A stretch of 64,000 bases of DNA from Aquincola tertiaricarbonis (GCF_023573145.1 NZ_CP097636.1:3410001-3474000), one strand, 5' to 3'. Positions 1 through 9,009 are shown, counted from the stretch's first letter. Translations and numbers: made by a program. The notes: a model not told the origin generated them from the sequence alone.

Positions 1-73
1 TGCAATGAACCACCCGCGCAGTCAGGCGGGAACGACCGACCGACTCCTCCAGCGCCAACGCTCTTTGCCCACC

Positions 74-985
74 ATGACCACCGCTGCCAAGAAAAAGCGC
101 CCGCCCCCTTCCCGCATCGAAGTTGCCGAACCGGCCAAGCCGCCGCGCTCACGCGCCAATGGCGTGGGAGCTGCGCCACCGCCGGCGAGGCGCTTCAAGA
201 TCGACTGCACGCTGGGCTACCAGCTGGCGCAGTCCACCAGCTTCCTGTTCCAGATCCATGCGCAACATGGCCGCGACCAGCAGGTGCTGGCCGAGGCACT
301 GACGCTGGACCCCAGCATCCCCAGCCATGTGTTCCCCGATCCGCTGGAGCACCACCGCTTCCTGCGGCTGCAGGCACCGGCCGGCGCCTTCACCGTGCAC
401 TACGCGGCCACCGTGCTGGTGGAGCCGCGGGTGTGGAACACCGCCGCCGCCGAGGTGCCGGTGAGCGAGCTGCCCGACAGCGTGCTGCACCACCTGATGC
501 CCACCCGCTACTGCGAAAGCGACCTGCTGGGCAACGCCGCCTTCAAGATGTTCGGCCAGCACCCGCCCGGCTACCAGCGCGTGCAGGCCATCAGCGACTG
601 GATCCACGACAACGTGGACTACAAGGTGGGCTCGTCCACCGCCACCACCACCGCGGCCGACGTGTTCCGCAACCGGGCCGGGGTGTGCCGCGACTTCGCG
701 CACCTGGGCGTCACCTTCTGCCGCGCGCTCAACATCCCGGCGCGGCTGGTGGTGGGCTATGCCAAGTTCCAGGAACCGCCGCCCGACTTCCACGCGGTGT
801 TCGAGGCCTACCTGGGCGGCGAGTGGATGCTGTTCGACCCCACCCGCATGTCGCCGGTGGAAGACCTGGTGCGCATCGCCGCCGGCCGCGACGCCAAGGA
901 CGTGGCCTTCTCCACCATCTTCGGCCCGGTGCAGATGCTGAACATGGCGCCGCTCATTGAAGAGGAAAAGCCCAGCGCGGGCTGA
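74..985 (+). CDS. transglutaminase-like domain protein
   Basis: A 303-residue protein with a transglutaminase-core fold, expected to act as a cysteine protease, amidase or transglutaminase-like enzyme; the substrate is not evident. The triad is visible: Cys205 in GVCRDFAH, His240 in DFHAVFEAYL and Asp255 in LFDPTR. A beta-rich N-terminal region precedes the core, as in proteins annotated transglutaminase family protein. I chose the ATG at 74 because the stretch back to the in-frame ATG at 5 looks non-conserved; that longer start cannot be excluded this close to the window edge. The first residues (AAKKKRPPPS) are basic and Pro-rich with no signal peptide, so a cytoplasmic location is inferred. 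It converges on the MFS gene, with 21 bases between stops. Confidence 0.85.
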   Translation: MTTAAKKKRPPPSRIEVAEPAKPPRSRANGVGAAPPPARRFKIDCTLGYQLAQSTSFLFQIHAQHGRDQQVLAEALTLDPSIPSHVFPDPLEHHRFLRLQAPAGAFTVHYAATVLVEPRVWNTAAAEVPVSELPDSVLHHLMPTRYCESDLLGNAAFKMFGQHPPGYQRVQAISDWIHDNVDYKVGSSTATTTAADVFRNRAGVCRDFAHLGVTFCRALNIPARLVVGYAKFQEPPPDFHAVFEAYLGGEWMLFDPTRMSPVEDLVRIAAGRDAKDVAFSTIFGPVQMLNMAPLIEEEKPSAG

Positions 986-1006
986 CCGTCCAGGCCGGCA
1001 CTCCGG

Positions 1007-2176
1007 TCAAGGCACGGGTCGCTGCCGCATTGCCAGCAGCGACCCGAACGCCAGCGCCCCGGCCGACAACACGAAGCCCCGCGCCAGCCCGCCAGCACCA
1101 TCGGCCACCCAGCCGGTGATGCTGGGCCCGACGATCTGCCCCGCCGCGAACACGATGGTGAAGGCGCTGATGCCCGCCGGCCATGCGGCCGGCGGCAGGT
1201 TGTGGCGCACGAAGGCGGTGGTGCCCGCCACCACCGACAGGAACACCGCGCCGAACAAGGCGCCCGAGGCGAACACCGCCACCGGGTGCGCACTCAGCAC
1301 CGGCAGCAGCGTGGCCACCGCCAGCAGCCCGTTGAGCAAGGCCAGCGGCTGCCCGCCCTTGAAGCGCTGCAGCAGCCCGGCCCACAGCCACGACGACGCC
1401 ACCACACCCAGCCCCAGCAGCACATAGAAAGCGACGATGCGGCCCGGCGGCAGGCCCTGCTCGCGCAGCAGCGTGACCACGAAGGTCATGTAGCCGATGT
1501 AGCCCAGCCCGAACATCAGGTAGGCGCCCAGCAGCCAGCCGAAGCGCGGCCAGCGCGCCGGCTGGCGCGGCCCGGCGGCCGAAGGATGGGCCGCCAGCTC
1601 GCCGGTGGCCGCCGCGGTGAGCGCCGTGCACAGCGCTGCCAGGCCGCCCAGCGCCAGCCAGGCCTGCTGCCACGCATGCGCCACGGCCGCGCCCGCCAGC
1701 GGCGGCACCACCAGCGCCGAAGCCACGATGCCGATGCCGGTGCCACCGTAGTACAAGCCCAGCACCAGGCCCGGCCGTGGTGAGCGTTGCGCGAGCCGCG
1801 CCGCCAGCAGTCCTCCGGCCACGAAGGTGCCAGCGCTGGCCACCCCGGTGGCCAGCCGCAGCGCGAACAGCCCGCCCTCCGCCAGCACCGCGCCATGCAG
1901 CGCCAGCGCCACCGCGGCGGCGGCGCCGCCGGCCAGCATCACCCGCCGCGCGTCCCAGCGGGCCAGCGCGCGCGGCAGCAGCAGCGCGCCCAACAGGTAG
2001 CCGGCGGCATTCACCGTGTTCATCGCGCCGGCGGTGAAGTAGCTCCAGCCCAGGTCGGCCCGCATCGGCGGCAGCAGCAGCGCGTACGAGAAGCGCGCCA
2101 GTCCCAGCGACACGGCGGCCGCCAGGGCCAGGGCGAAGGCCGTGGCCAGCCGCGGCGGGCCTGCCGGCTCGCTCAC
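1007..2176 (-). CDS. YbfB/YjiJ-type MFS transporter
   Basis: A 389-residue integral membrane protein with about twelve hydrophobic segments. The N-terminus (SLGLARFSYALLLPPMRADL) and the motif NTVNAAGYLLGALL match the YbfB/YjiJ branch of the major facilitator superfamily (MFS_4). The substrate of this branch is unknown. The start is a GTG whose GTGA overlaps the stop of the upstream HAD gene by four bases, so the two are almost certainly translationally coupled. The longer open frame reaching 2479 only runs antisense-frame through the HAD gene and is not supported. Confidence 0.88.
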   Translation of the reverse strand: MSEPAGPPRLATAFALALAAAVSLGLARFSYALLLPPMRADLGWSYFTAGAMNTVNAAGYLLGALLLPRALARWDARRVMLAGGAAAAVALALHGAVLAEGGLFALRLATGVASAGTFVAGGLLAARLAQRSPRPGLVLGLYYGGTGIGIVASALVVPPLAGAAVAHAWQQAWLALGGLAALCTALTAAATGELAAHPSAAGPRQPARWPRFGWLLGAYLMFGLGYIGYMTFVVTLLREQGLPPGRIVAFYVLLGLGVVASSWLWAGLLQRFKGGQPLALLNGLLAVATLLPVLSAHPVAVFASGALFGAVFLSVVAGTTAFVRHNLPPAAWPAGISAFTIVFAAGQIVGPSITGWVADGAGGLARGFVLSAGALAFGSLLAMRQRPVP

Positions 2177-2982
2177 CCGCGCCGCGCCTGCAGCAGCCGC
2201 TCGGCCACTTCGGCAAAGCCGGCGCCGCGCTCGCCCTGCGTGAGGTAGGCCGGCCAGGTGTGCAGCTCGGCCGCGAAGCGCATCAGGTTGGCCACGCCCA
2301 CGCTGAGCGCGAAGCGGCCGAACATCGCCTGGTCGTTGGTGCTGTCGCCCACGTAGATCCAGCGGCCCACCTCGGCCGCGAGATCGCGGCCGAACAGCGT
2401 GCGCAGCATCCAGCAGGCGCCGCTCCACTTGTCGTGCTCGCCGAACCAGCCGTTGATGTGGATGGAGCTGACGCTGCAATGCATGCCCTCGGCGCGCATC
2501 ACGCGCACCACCTCGTCGATGGCGGCCGGCGGCAGGTGGGCGAATTCGCTGTGGTCGATGGCGATGTCCGTCACGCGGCCGGCACTGTCCTGCGCCAGCG
2601 TGGCGCCCGGCACTTCGCGCAGCACGCGGGCGGCGGCGGCCTGCAGCCGCGGCGTGTTGGCGGCGCGGGTGGCCTCGTCCTGCGCATACACCGTGCGCCA
2701 GCCATCAGCCTCACGCAGCAAGGCCACCGCGCCGTTCTCGGCGGCCACTGCGCGCAAGGGCCAGGTGGCGGCCAGCTCGCGGCTCCAGCCCAACGGGCGG
2801 CCGGTGATGGCGATGACGGGCACGCCCGCCGCGTGCAGCGCCTGCAGCGCCGCCAGTGCGGGCGGATCGATGGCGCCCCCCTCGGTCAGGGTGTCGTCGA
2901 TGTCGGTGAACACGCCCAGCACGTCGGCCAGGGCTTCGGCAGGTGCGGCCGACCAGGAAATTGAGTTGCTGCTGTCAGGCAT
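2173..2982 (-). CDS. HAD-IIB family hydrolase (sugar-phosphatase-like)
   Basis: A 269-residue haloacid-dehalogenase phosphatase. Motif I is FTDIDDTLT (nucleophile Asp27, acid/base Asp29), motif II is the Thr in ITGR, a conserved Lys sits in GEHDKWSG, and motif IV is GDSTNDQAMF. The central cap region between motifs II and III fits type IIB (Cof / mannosyl-3-phosphoglycerate phosphatase-like), acting on small phosphorylated metabolites in the cytoplasm; the actual substrate cannot be read. The ATG at 2982 was chosen because the motif-bearing protein begins there and upstream sequence belongs to the ahcY control region. It is the first gene of a two-gene unit with the MFS transporter, which might export or import the cognate compound (inference). 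Confidence 0.85.
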   Translation of the reverse strand: MPDSSNSISWSAAPAEALADVLGVFTDIDDTLTEGGAIDPPALAALQALHAAGVPVIAITGRPLGWSRELAATWPLRAVAAENGAVALLREADGWRTVYAQDEATRAANTPRLQAAAARVLREVPGATLAQDSAGRVTDIAIDHSEFAHLPPAAIDEVVRVMRAEGMHCSVSSIHINGWFGEHDKWSGACWMLRTLFGRDLAAEVGRWIYVGDSTNDQAMFGRFALSVGVANLMRFAAELHTWPAYLTQGERGAGFAEVAERLLQARRG

Positions 2983-3079
2983 CCGTGCAGTCTTGCACAC
3001 GCAATTGACCCGGAACGCCCGGGCTTTTCCCGCGGCTTTTGTCACGGCAGCCATTTCCCGGCTGATTACAATCCCCCCA

Positions 3080-3170
3080 TTCCGAGGAGCGTTGCAAGGC
3101 ACATCCAGTGCCCCAGGCTCGGACCCCGCCGCGGCAGCCCTGCCGCCAGCGGTCAGCAACAGCGCTCACC
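3080..3170 (+). promoter_or_regulatory. S-adenosylhomocysteine (SAH) riboswitch upstream of ahcY
   Basis: The region fits the SAH (ahcY-motif) riboswitch. P1 pairs CCGAG (3082-3086) with CTCGG (3118-3122); P2 pairs GGCAC (3098-3102) with GTGCC (3108-3112); GAGCG (3087-3091) can pair with CGCTC (3163-3167) to form the characteristic pseudoknot, and an optional hairpin CGGCAG/CTGCCG (3132-3145) sits between. Known family behaviour: SAH binding turns expression of ahcY on so the toxic product inhibitor is cleared. A -10-like TACAAT at 3067-3072 would start transcription just before P1; no convincing -35 is visible. Confidence 0.9.
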
Positions 3171-3249
3171 CGCACGCGTCGTGGCCTGGGTGAGTGGTTG
3201 AACCTCCCCCTTGTGCACGATGCGGCGGGCCCGTTGACCTGGAGCCCAC

Positions 3250-4677
<1,428 letters not shown>

Positions 4678-4684
4678 CATCGGC

Positions 4685-4715
4685 CCGCAATGGCTCCAAA
4701 ATGGCGCCATTGCGG
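4685..4715. promoter_or_regulatory. inverted repeat before the antitoxin gene, probable autoregulatory operator
   Basis: A perfect 10-base inverted repeat: CCGCAATGGC at 4685-4694 and GCCATTGCGG at 4706-4715. A third ATGGC half-site in the spacer (4701-4705) makes the inner ATGGCGCCAT (4701-4710) a palindrome too. It lies between the ahcY stop and the antitoxin ATG at 4729 and has no T-tract, so an operator for the ribbon-helix-helix antitoxin is preferred to a terminator. No clear -35/-10 pair is visible, so the promoter position is open. Confidence 0.55.
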
Positions 4716-4728
4716 AACCGAGGCAGCC

Positions 4729-5046
4729 ATGAGCATCAACCTGTCCATCAAAGGGGTGCCCGACGCCTGGGCACAGCGCCTGCGCGAGCGTGCGGCGCGC
4801 CATCACCGTTCGCTGCAAGGCGAGCTGATGGCGCTGCTGGGCGCCGCCGTGGGCGACGACACAGCGGCCTCGTCGGCCGGCGTGCCGCCCGTGGCCGCAC
4901 GGCTGCAGGCGCCGCCTGGTGCGGACCGGTTGACGCTCGACGACCTGGCGCAGCGCGCCCGCAGCCGCTTCGGCGGTCTGGCGGCGCAGGGTGGCCGCTC
5001 GGCCGACATCGTGCGCGCCCTGCGTGACGAGGCCGATGGCCGCTGA
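4729..5046 (+). CDS. FitA-like ribbon-helix-helix antitoxin
   Basis: A 105-residue protein whose first 40 residues (SINLSIKGVPDAW, then LRERAARHHRSLQGELM) match the FitA/Arc-type ribbon-helix-helix antitoxin domain: one DNA-binding beta strand followed by two helices. The C-terminal half should wrap the partner toxin (family knowledge). The start at 4729 aligns the strand with FitA-type proteins; an in-frame ATG at 4690 falls inside the inverted repeat and is unlikely. The gene overlaps the PIN toxin start by 11 bases, the usual coupled antitoxin-first order. Base composition resembles the surroundings, so recent transfer is not obvious. Confidence 0.85.
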   Translation: MSINLSIKGVPDAWAQRLRERAARHHRSLQGELMALLGAAVGDDTAASSAGVPPVAARLQAPPGADRLTLDDLAQRARSRFGGLAAQGGRSADIVRALRDEADGR

Positions 5047-5485
5047 GGCTGCGCCACGCCCGCTGCTGGTGGCCGAGCCGGCACCGGTGTACCAGGCTCG
5101 CCCGCCCGCCGTGGTGGACGCCAGCCTGGTGTGCGCGCTGCTGTTCGATGAGCCGGAAGCCGAGCAGGCCCGCGCCGCCGCCAGCGGCCGTGCCCTGCAT
5201 GCCCCCACCTTGATCGACTGGGAAGTGGCCAGCGTGGCCGCCACCAAGGTGCGCCGCGGCGTGCCGGCAGCGGCGGCGGGTGAGGCCCTGGACGACTTCG
5301 GCCGCCTGGCGCTGCAGCGGGCCGAGGTGGACCTGCGCCTGGTGCTGGCGCTGGCCGGACGCTATGCCTTGTCGGCCTACGACGCTGGCTACCTGGCCCT
5401 GGCCGCGGCGCTGCGCTGCCCCCTGCTCACCTTCGACCGCAAGCTGGGCGAGGCAGCGCAACGCCACCTGGCCACGCTGGGCTGA
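5036..5485 (+). CDS. PIN-domain type II toxin (VapC/FitB-like ribonuclease)
   Basis: A 149-residue PIN domain with its acidic metal-binding set: Asp28 in VVDASLV, Glu63 in DWEVAS, Asp116 in AYDAGYLALA and Asp134 in TFDRKL. Members are Mg-dependent endoribonucleases that often cut tRNA or rRNA when freed from the antitoxin. About 24 residues precede the fold (AEAAPRPLLVAEPAPVYQAR), longer than in most VapC proteins. An alternative in-frame start at 4991 would lengthen this further; 5036 is chosen because the domain lies close behind it and it keeps a short coupled overlap. The pair stands between ahcY and tlyA. Confidence 0.87.
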   Translation: MAAEAAPRPLLVAEPAPVYQARPPAVVDASLVCALLFDEPEAEQARAAASGRALHAPTLIDWEVASVAATKVRRGVPAAAAGEALDDFGRLALQRAEVDLRLVLALAGRYALSAYDAGYLALAAALRCPLLTFDRKLGEAAQRHLATLG

Positions 5486-5493
5486 GGGCCGCG

Positions 5494-6222
5494 ATGCGCG
5501 CAGACCTCCTCCTGGTGCAACAGGGCCTGGCCCCCACCCGCTCGGCCGCCCAGCGGCTGATCGAGCGTGGGGCGGTGCAGGTGCCCGGCCCGCAAGGCGG
5601 CCGCGTGGTGCGCAAGGCCGGTGAAGATCTGGCACCGGGCAGCGTGTTGACGCTGACCGACGACGCCGAGCTGCGCTGGGTGTCGCGCGGCGGGCTCAAG
5701 CTGGAAGGTGCCCTCGCCCACACCGGGCTGGACGTGAGCGGGCGGCATTGCCTGGACGTGGGCCAGAGCACCGGCGGCTTCACCGACGTGCTGCTGGCAC
5801 GCGGCGCGGCGCAGGTCACCGGCATCGACGTGGGCCATGGCCAGCTGCATCCGCGGCTGCGGCAAGACCCGCGGGTGCAGGCCATCGAAGGCGTCAATGC
5901 GCGCCACCTCGATGCTTCGCTCGGCCGCTTCAGCCTCATCGTCGGCGACCTGTCCTTCATCTCGCTGACGCTGGTGCTGCCCGCGCTGGCGCCGCTGTTG
6001 CAGGGCGATCTGCTGATGCTGGTCAAGCCGCAGTTCGAGCTGCAGCCTCAGCAGATCGGCAAGGGCGGGCTGGTCAAGAGCGCCGCTTCCTACCCGGTGG
6101 TGGAACAACGGCTGCGCGACGCCTGCGTGGCCCAGGGCCTGCAGGTGGCCGACTACTTTCAAAGCCCGATCGCCGGTGGCGACGGCAATACCGAATTCTT
6201 CGTGCACGCACGAAGCACCTAG
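5494..6222 (+). CDS. tlyA: TlyA-family rRNA 2'-O-methyltransferase
   Basis: A 242-residue protein with an N-terminal S4 RNA-binding domain (about residues 1-60, RADLLLVQQGLAPTRSAAQR) and an FtsJ/RrmJ-type SAM-dependent methyltransferase domain. The SAM motif is CLDVGQSTGGFTDVLL, followed by VGDLSFISL and LVKPQFE. TlyA enzymes methylate ribose 2'-OH of cytidines in 16S and/or 23S rRNA; older annotations call the family hemolysin. GAGG lies a few bases upstream of the ATG, and the toxin stop is only eight bases away, so it may share the ahcY-side transcript. It consumes SAM and yields SAH, fitting the neighbourhood. Confidence 0.92.
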   Translation: MRADLLLVQQGLAPTRSAAQRLIERGAVQVPGPQGGRVVRKAGEDLAPGSVLTLTDDAELRWVSRGGLKLEGALAHTGLDVSGRHCLDVGQSTGGFTDVLLARGAAQVTGIDVGHGQLHPRLRQDPRVQAIEGVNARHLDASLGRFSLIVGDLSFISLTLVLPALAPLLQGDLLMLVKPQFELQPQQIGKGGLVKSAASYPVVEQRLRDACVAQGLQVADYFQSPIAGGDGNTEFFVHARST

Positions 6223-6234
6223 CGAGACACACCC

Positions 6235-7071
6235 ATGAACACCGTGCCGATCAGCTTCGAGTTCTTTCCGCCCAACACCCCGGTGGGCGACGAGAAGCTC
6301 AAGACCGTGGTGCAGGAGCTGGGCGCGCTGAAGCCCGAGTTCTTCAGCGTGACCTACGGCGCCGGCGGCGCCACCCGCGACAAGACGCTGGCCACCGTCA
6401 GCGCCATCGCCAAGGCCGGCTTCGAGGCCGCGCCGCACCTGTCCTGCGTGGGCTCCACGCGGCAGAACATCGCCGAGATCCTGGCCACCTACCGCGCGCA
6501 GAACATCCGCCGCATCGTGGCGCTGCGCGGCGACCTGCCCAGCGGCACCGCCACCGCGGGCGAGTTCCGCTATGCGTCGGAGCTGGTGCGCTTCATCCGC
6601 GAGACGCAGGGTGACGACTGGCAGATCGAGGTGGCGGCCTACCCCGAATACCACCCCGAGCAGCGCTACGCGGCCCGCGACCTGCAGCACTACGCCGACA
6701 AGGTGAAAGCCGGCGCCAACGCCGCCATCACGCAGTTCTTCTTCAACCCCGACGCCTACTTCCACTTCGTGGAGCAGACGCGCAAGCTGGGCGCCGAAGC
6801 ACCGGTGGTGCCGGGCATCATGCCCTTCCACAACTTCGCGCGCATCGCGCAGTTCGCGCAGCGCGACGGCATCGAAATCCCGCGCTGGGTGGCGATGAAG
6901 ATGGAAGGCTTCATGGACGATGCTGCCTCCATCCGCGCCTTCGGCCTGGACGTGATCACCGCGCTGTGCGAACGCCTGATCGCCGGCGGCGCGCCGGGCA
7001 TCCACTTCTACACGATGAACCAGAGCGCGCTGACGCTGGAGCTGTGCAGGCGGCTCAAGCTGGGGGTTTAA
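6235..7071 (+). CDS. metF: methylenetetrahydrofolate reductase [NAD(P)H]
   Basis: A 278-residue FAD-dependent TIM-barrel enzyme that reduces 5,10-methylene-THF to 5-methyl-THF, the methyl donor for methionine synthesis. Recognisable blocks are SFEFFPPNTPVGDEKL at the N-terminus, VTYGAGGATRDKT, LRGDLPSG, the FAD-contacting YPEYHPEQ region, ITQFFFNPDAY and GIHFYTMN near the C-terminus. Length and ends are typical. The gene follows tlyA by 12 bases. Its TAA lies in the palindrome TTAA shared with the opposing PEP-CTERM gene, and a hairpin repeat follows at once that may end transcription. Confidence 0.97.
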   Translation: MNTVPISFEFFPPNTPVGDEKLKTVVQELGALKPEFFSVTYGAGGATRDKTLATVSAIAKAGFEAAPHLSCVGSTRQNIAEILATYRAQNIRRIVALRGDLPSGTATAGEFRYASELVRFIRETQGDDWQIEVAAYPEYHPEQRYAARDLQHYADKVKAGANAAITQFFFNPDAYFHFVEQTRKLGAEAPVVPGIMPFHNFARIAQFAQRDGIEIPRWVAMKMEGFMDDAASIRAFGLDVITALCERLIAGGAPGIHFYTMNQSALTLELCRRLKLGV

Positions 7072-7922
7072 GTGCCCCCAAGCTCGCTGCGCTCGCGCCC
7101 CCCCCGAGGGGGAGCACCCGCCCTTGGGGCGGCCCGGCGGGCGGGTGACTTGATCCCGAAGGCGACCACCACGCCCAACCCGGCCAGCAGCAACAGCGCG
7201 CTGGCCGGCTCGGGCACCGGCGAGATGCTGATCGCGCCCAGCGCCACCTGCGCGCTGCCGCGGCTGCTGTCGTCGCCGAAGAACACGAGGTTGGGCACCG
7301 TGTAAGGCAGGCCGCCGCTGCGGTAGTCCTGCAGCGTGCCGCTGAACAAGGCGTGGCCGCCGGCGCTCAGGCTGTAGCGACCGCCCTGCACCAGCAGCCG
7401 GTAATCGGTGAAGGCCGCCGTGGTGTCAAAGCCTGCGCCCGCGCCGTGCACAAAGCGGTCGGCCGTCGATGCATCCACCGTCGGCACCCACACCCGGTCC
7501 TGCCAGAACGACAACGCCACCGACTGCGCCGGATCGCTGCCCACCAGCAGCAGCGAGAAGCCGGCGCGGTTCGGGCTGGCATGGCTTTCCGCCAGCACCT
7601 GCAGCGAGAAGTCCACCGCATAGCCGGCGGTTGCGTCCAGCGCCACCGGGCTGAGCCGGGCGTTGCCGAAGGCCACCACGCCGCTGCCGGTGGTGTCGAG
7701 CGCCAGCCGGCCGCCGCTCAAGGTCTGCGTGCCCGCCGCCGCGCCGCTGGTGGCACTGGTCAGCCAGCCCTGTGCCGCGGGCAGACTGCCGCTCGCCGGG
7801 TCGTACAGCACCACCGCCCGCGCGGCCGGGGCCACGGCCCCCAGCGTGGCGCAAACCGCCACCATCGCCCATCGCAGGGGCCGACTGACATGAAGAGGCA
7901 GGGCATGCGGGCGAGTGGTCAT
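7068..7922 (-). CDS. PEP-CTERM sorting-domain protein
   Basis: A 284-residue exported protein. A signal peptide is evident (WAMVAVCATLGAVAPAARA), followed by a beta-rich, Gly/Ser/Thr-rich body of unknown function and a PEP-CTERM tail, PVPEPASALLLLAGLGVVV. PEP-CTERM proteins are recognised by the EpsH/exosortase system, which processes the tail at the inner membrane, often in exopolysaccharide producers. The start at 7922 has GGAG eight bases upstream; the ATG at 7955 does not. Unusually, the frame does not end soon after the hydrophobic helix but runs about 25 residues through the hairpin repeat (PARRAAPRAG onward) to a TAA shared with metF. Confidence 0.82.
   Translation of the reverse strand: MTTRPHALPLHVSRPLRWAMVAVCATLGAVAPAARAVVLYDPASGSLPAAQGWLTSATSGAAAGTQTLSGGRLALDTTGSGVVAFGNARLSPVALDATAGYAVDFSLQVLAESHASPNRAGFSLLLVGSDPAQSVALSFWQDRVWVPTVDASTADRFVHGAGAGFDTTAAFTDYRLLVQGGRYSLSAGGHALFSGTLQDYRSGGLPYTVPNLVFFGDDSSRGSAQVALGAISISPVPEPASALLLLAGLGVVVAFGIKSPARRAAPRAGAPPRGGRERSELGGT
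7073..7147 (+). repeat. dispersed two-hairpin repeat, copy A
   Basis: About 75 bases of the same element seen at 10465-10637 and, inverted, at 21365-21438. It opens with CCCCCAAGCTCGCTGCGCTC, then a C-run/G-run hairpin, then a 9-bp perfect stem CACCCGCCC (7115-7123) / GGGCGGGTG (7139-7147) around a conserved loop. It fills the space between the convergent metF and PEP-CTERM genes and is read as the C-terminus of the latter. Confidence 0.85.
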
Positions 7923-7938
7923 GGCGTTCTCCGGAAGG

Positions 7939-8541
7939 TCAGCCGCCGTCGGCATCGACGTCGCTGACGACGCCGTTCTCGTTGAGCATCGCGTCCAGCG
8001 GCACGTCGTGCGGCTCGGGCGTCAGCCAGGGCAGGTAGCCGTGGGCATAGCCCACGCCCACGGTGTAGGGCCGCGGCTCGATGGCGGCCAGGGTGCGGTC
8101 GTAGAAGCCGCCGCCGTAACCCAGGCGCAGGCCCTTGGGGCCGTAGCCCACGCAGGGCACCAGCAGCATCTGCGGCTGGAACTGCTCGGTGTCCTTGGGC
8201 TTGGGAATGCCGAAGGCGTCTTCTTCCATCGGGCAGCCGGGGTACCAGACATGGAAGCGCAGCTGCTTGGTCTCGCGGTCGATCACCGGCAGGCCGATGC
8301 GGCGCTCGGGCGCGCCCTCTGTCCAGCGGTACAGCGCGGGCAGCGCATCGAACTCGCCCTTGATCGGCCAGTAGGCGCCGATCGTCTGCTCCTTGCGCGT
8401 CACCAGCCAGACCCGCAGCACTTGCTGCAGGTGCATGGCGCGCTCATGCCGATCGATCATGGCCAGCCGCTCGGCCTGCAGCTGCCGGCGCAGCAGCTTC
8501 TTGTCGCGGGTGGGTTCCAGGCTGAAATCGGGCATCGGCAT
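7939..8541 (-). CDS. 5-formyltetrahydrofolate cyclo-ligase
   Basis: A 200-residue cytosolic enzyme that converts 5-formyl-THF to 5,10-methenyl-THF with ATP. The family signature GLRLGYGGGFYDRTLA is clear, with KKLLRRQLQAERLA near the N-terminus providing the usual basic ATP-binding segment, and GLPVID and LLVPCVGYGPKG in between. I chose the ATG at 8541; a second ATG two codons later (8535) is equally plausible, and the open frame further upstream is antisense to the TfoX gene. It returns folate to the pool used by MetF. The PEP-CTERM gene begins 16 bases downstream on the same strand. Confidence 0.93.
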   Translation of the reverse strand: MPMPDFSLEPTRDKKLLRRQLQAERLAMIDRHERAMHLQQVLRVWLVTRKEQTIGAYWPIKGEFDALPALYRWTEGAPERRIGLPVIDRETKQLRFHVWYPGCPMEEDAFGIPKPKDTEQFQPQMLLVPCVGYGPKGLRLGYGGGFYDRTLAAIEPRPYTVGVGYAHGYLPWLTPEPHDVPLDAMLNENGVVSDVDADGG

Positions 8542-8576
8542 GGTGGCGGGCAGGTCGACAGTGGCGGGAACTGCGA

Positions 8577-8604
8577 TTGTGGCTGCGCACAACCTGCCTA
8601 GACT
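8577..8604 (+). promoter_or_regulatory. candidate promoter for the TfoX-like gene
   Basis: TTGTGG (8577-8582) and TAGACT (8599-8604) are separated by 16 bases. The start site expected about seven bases later coincides with the GTG start codon at 8611, so the message may be leaderless. The match is visual only. Confidence 0.45.
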
Positions 8605-8610
8605 GCGCTG

Positions 8611-8988
8611 GTGCGCGCTGCCACCCCGCCAGCCTTGCCGGCCGATGCCTTCGTCCAACACTGCATCGAGCTGCTGTCGCCGCTGGGCCGGGTGCGCGCC
8701 AAGCGCATGTTCGGCAGCCATGGCCTGTACCTGGACGAGCACTTCATCGCCATCGTGGTGCAGGAGCAGCTCTACCTGAAGGTCAACGCCGCCACCCAGC
8801 CGCAGTTCGAAGCCGCGGGCGGCGAGCCCTTCGTCTACAGCCGCCGCGGCCAGCCCACGCAGCTGGGCTTCTGGACCGTGCCCGCCGAGGCACTGGAAGC
8901 CCCGCCGCTGATGGCCCCGTGGGCCAGGCTGGCCCTGCAGGCGGCGCTGGCAAAGGGGCGGCCGAAGCCGCGGGCGCGCCGCGGGTGA
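8611..8988 (+). CDS. TfoX/Sxy N-terminal domain protein
   Basis: A 125-residue protein that consists of a TfoX N-terminal-like domain: RVRAKRMFGSHGLYLDEHF, then FIAIVVQEQLYLKVN and PFVYSRRGQP. In gammaproteobacteria Sxy/TfoX activates competence genes together with CRP; short stand-alone N-domain proteins such as this one have no proven role. The C-terminus is basic (KGRPKPRARRG). The GTG at 8611 gives the full domain. No Shine-Dalgarno sequence lies upstream, consistent with the predicted leaderless transcript. It is divergent from the cyclo-ligase gene with 69 bases between starts. Confidence 0.82.
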   Translation: MRAATPPALPADAFVQHCIELLSPLGRVRAKRMFGSHGLYLDEHFIAIVVQEQLYLKVNAATQPQFEAAGGEPFVYSRRGQPTQLGFWTVPAEALEAPPLMAPWARLALQAALAKGRPKPRARRG

Positions 8989-9009
8989 ACCTTCACCCGA
9001 CGTGAGGCT

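Noticed and set aside
2177..2479. N-terminal extension of the MFS transporter to 2479
   Set aside because: The added sequence overlaps the HAD gene in another frame and lacks conservation; the GTGA overlap at 2173-2176 marks the real start.
4685..4715. Intrinsic terminator of ahcY
   Set aside because: The inverted repeat is perfect, but no T-tract follows on either strand and it sits right before the antitoxin start; an operator is preferred.
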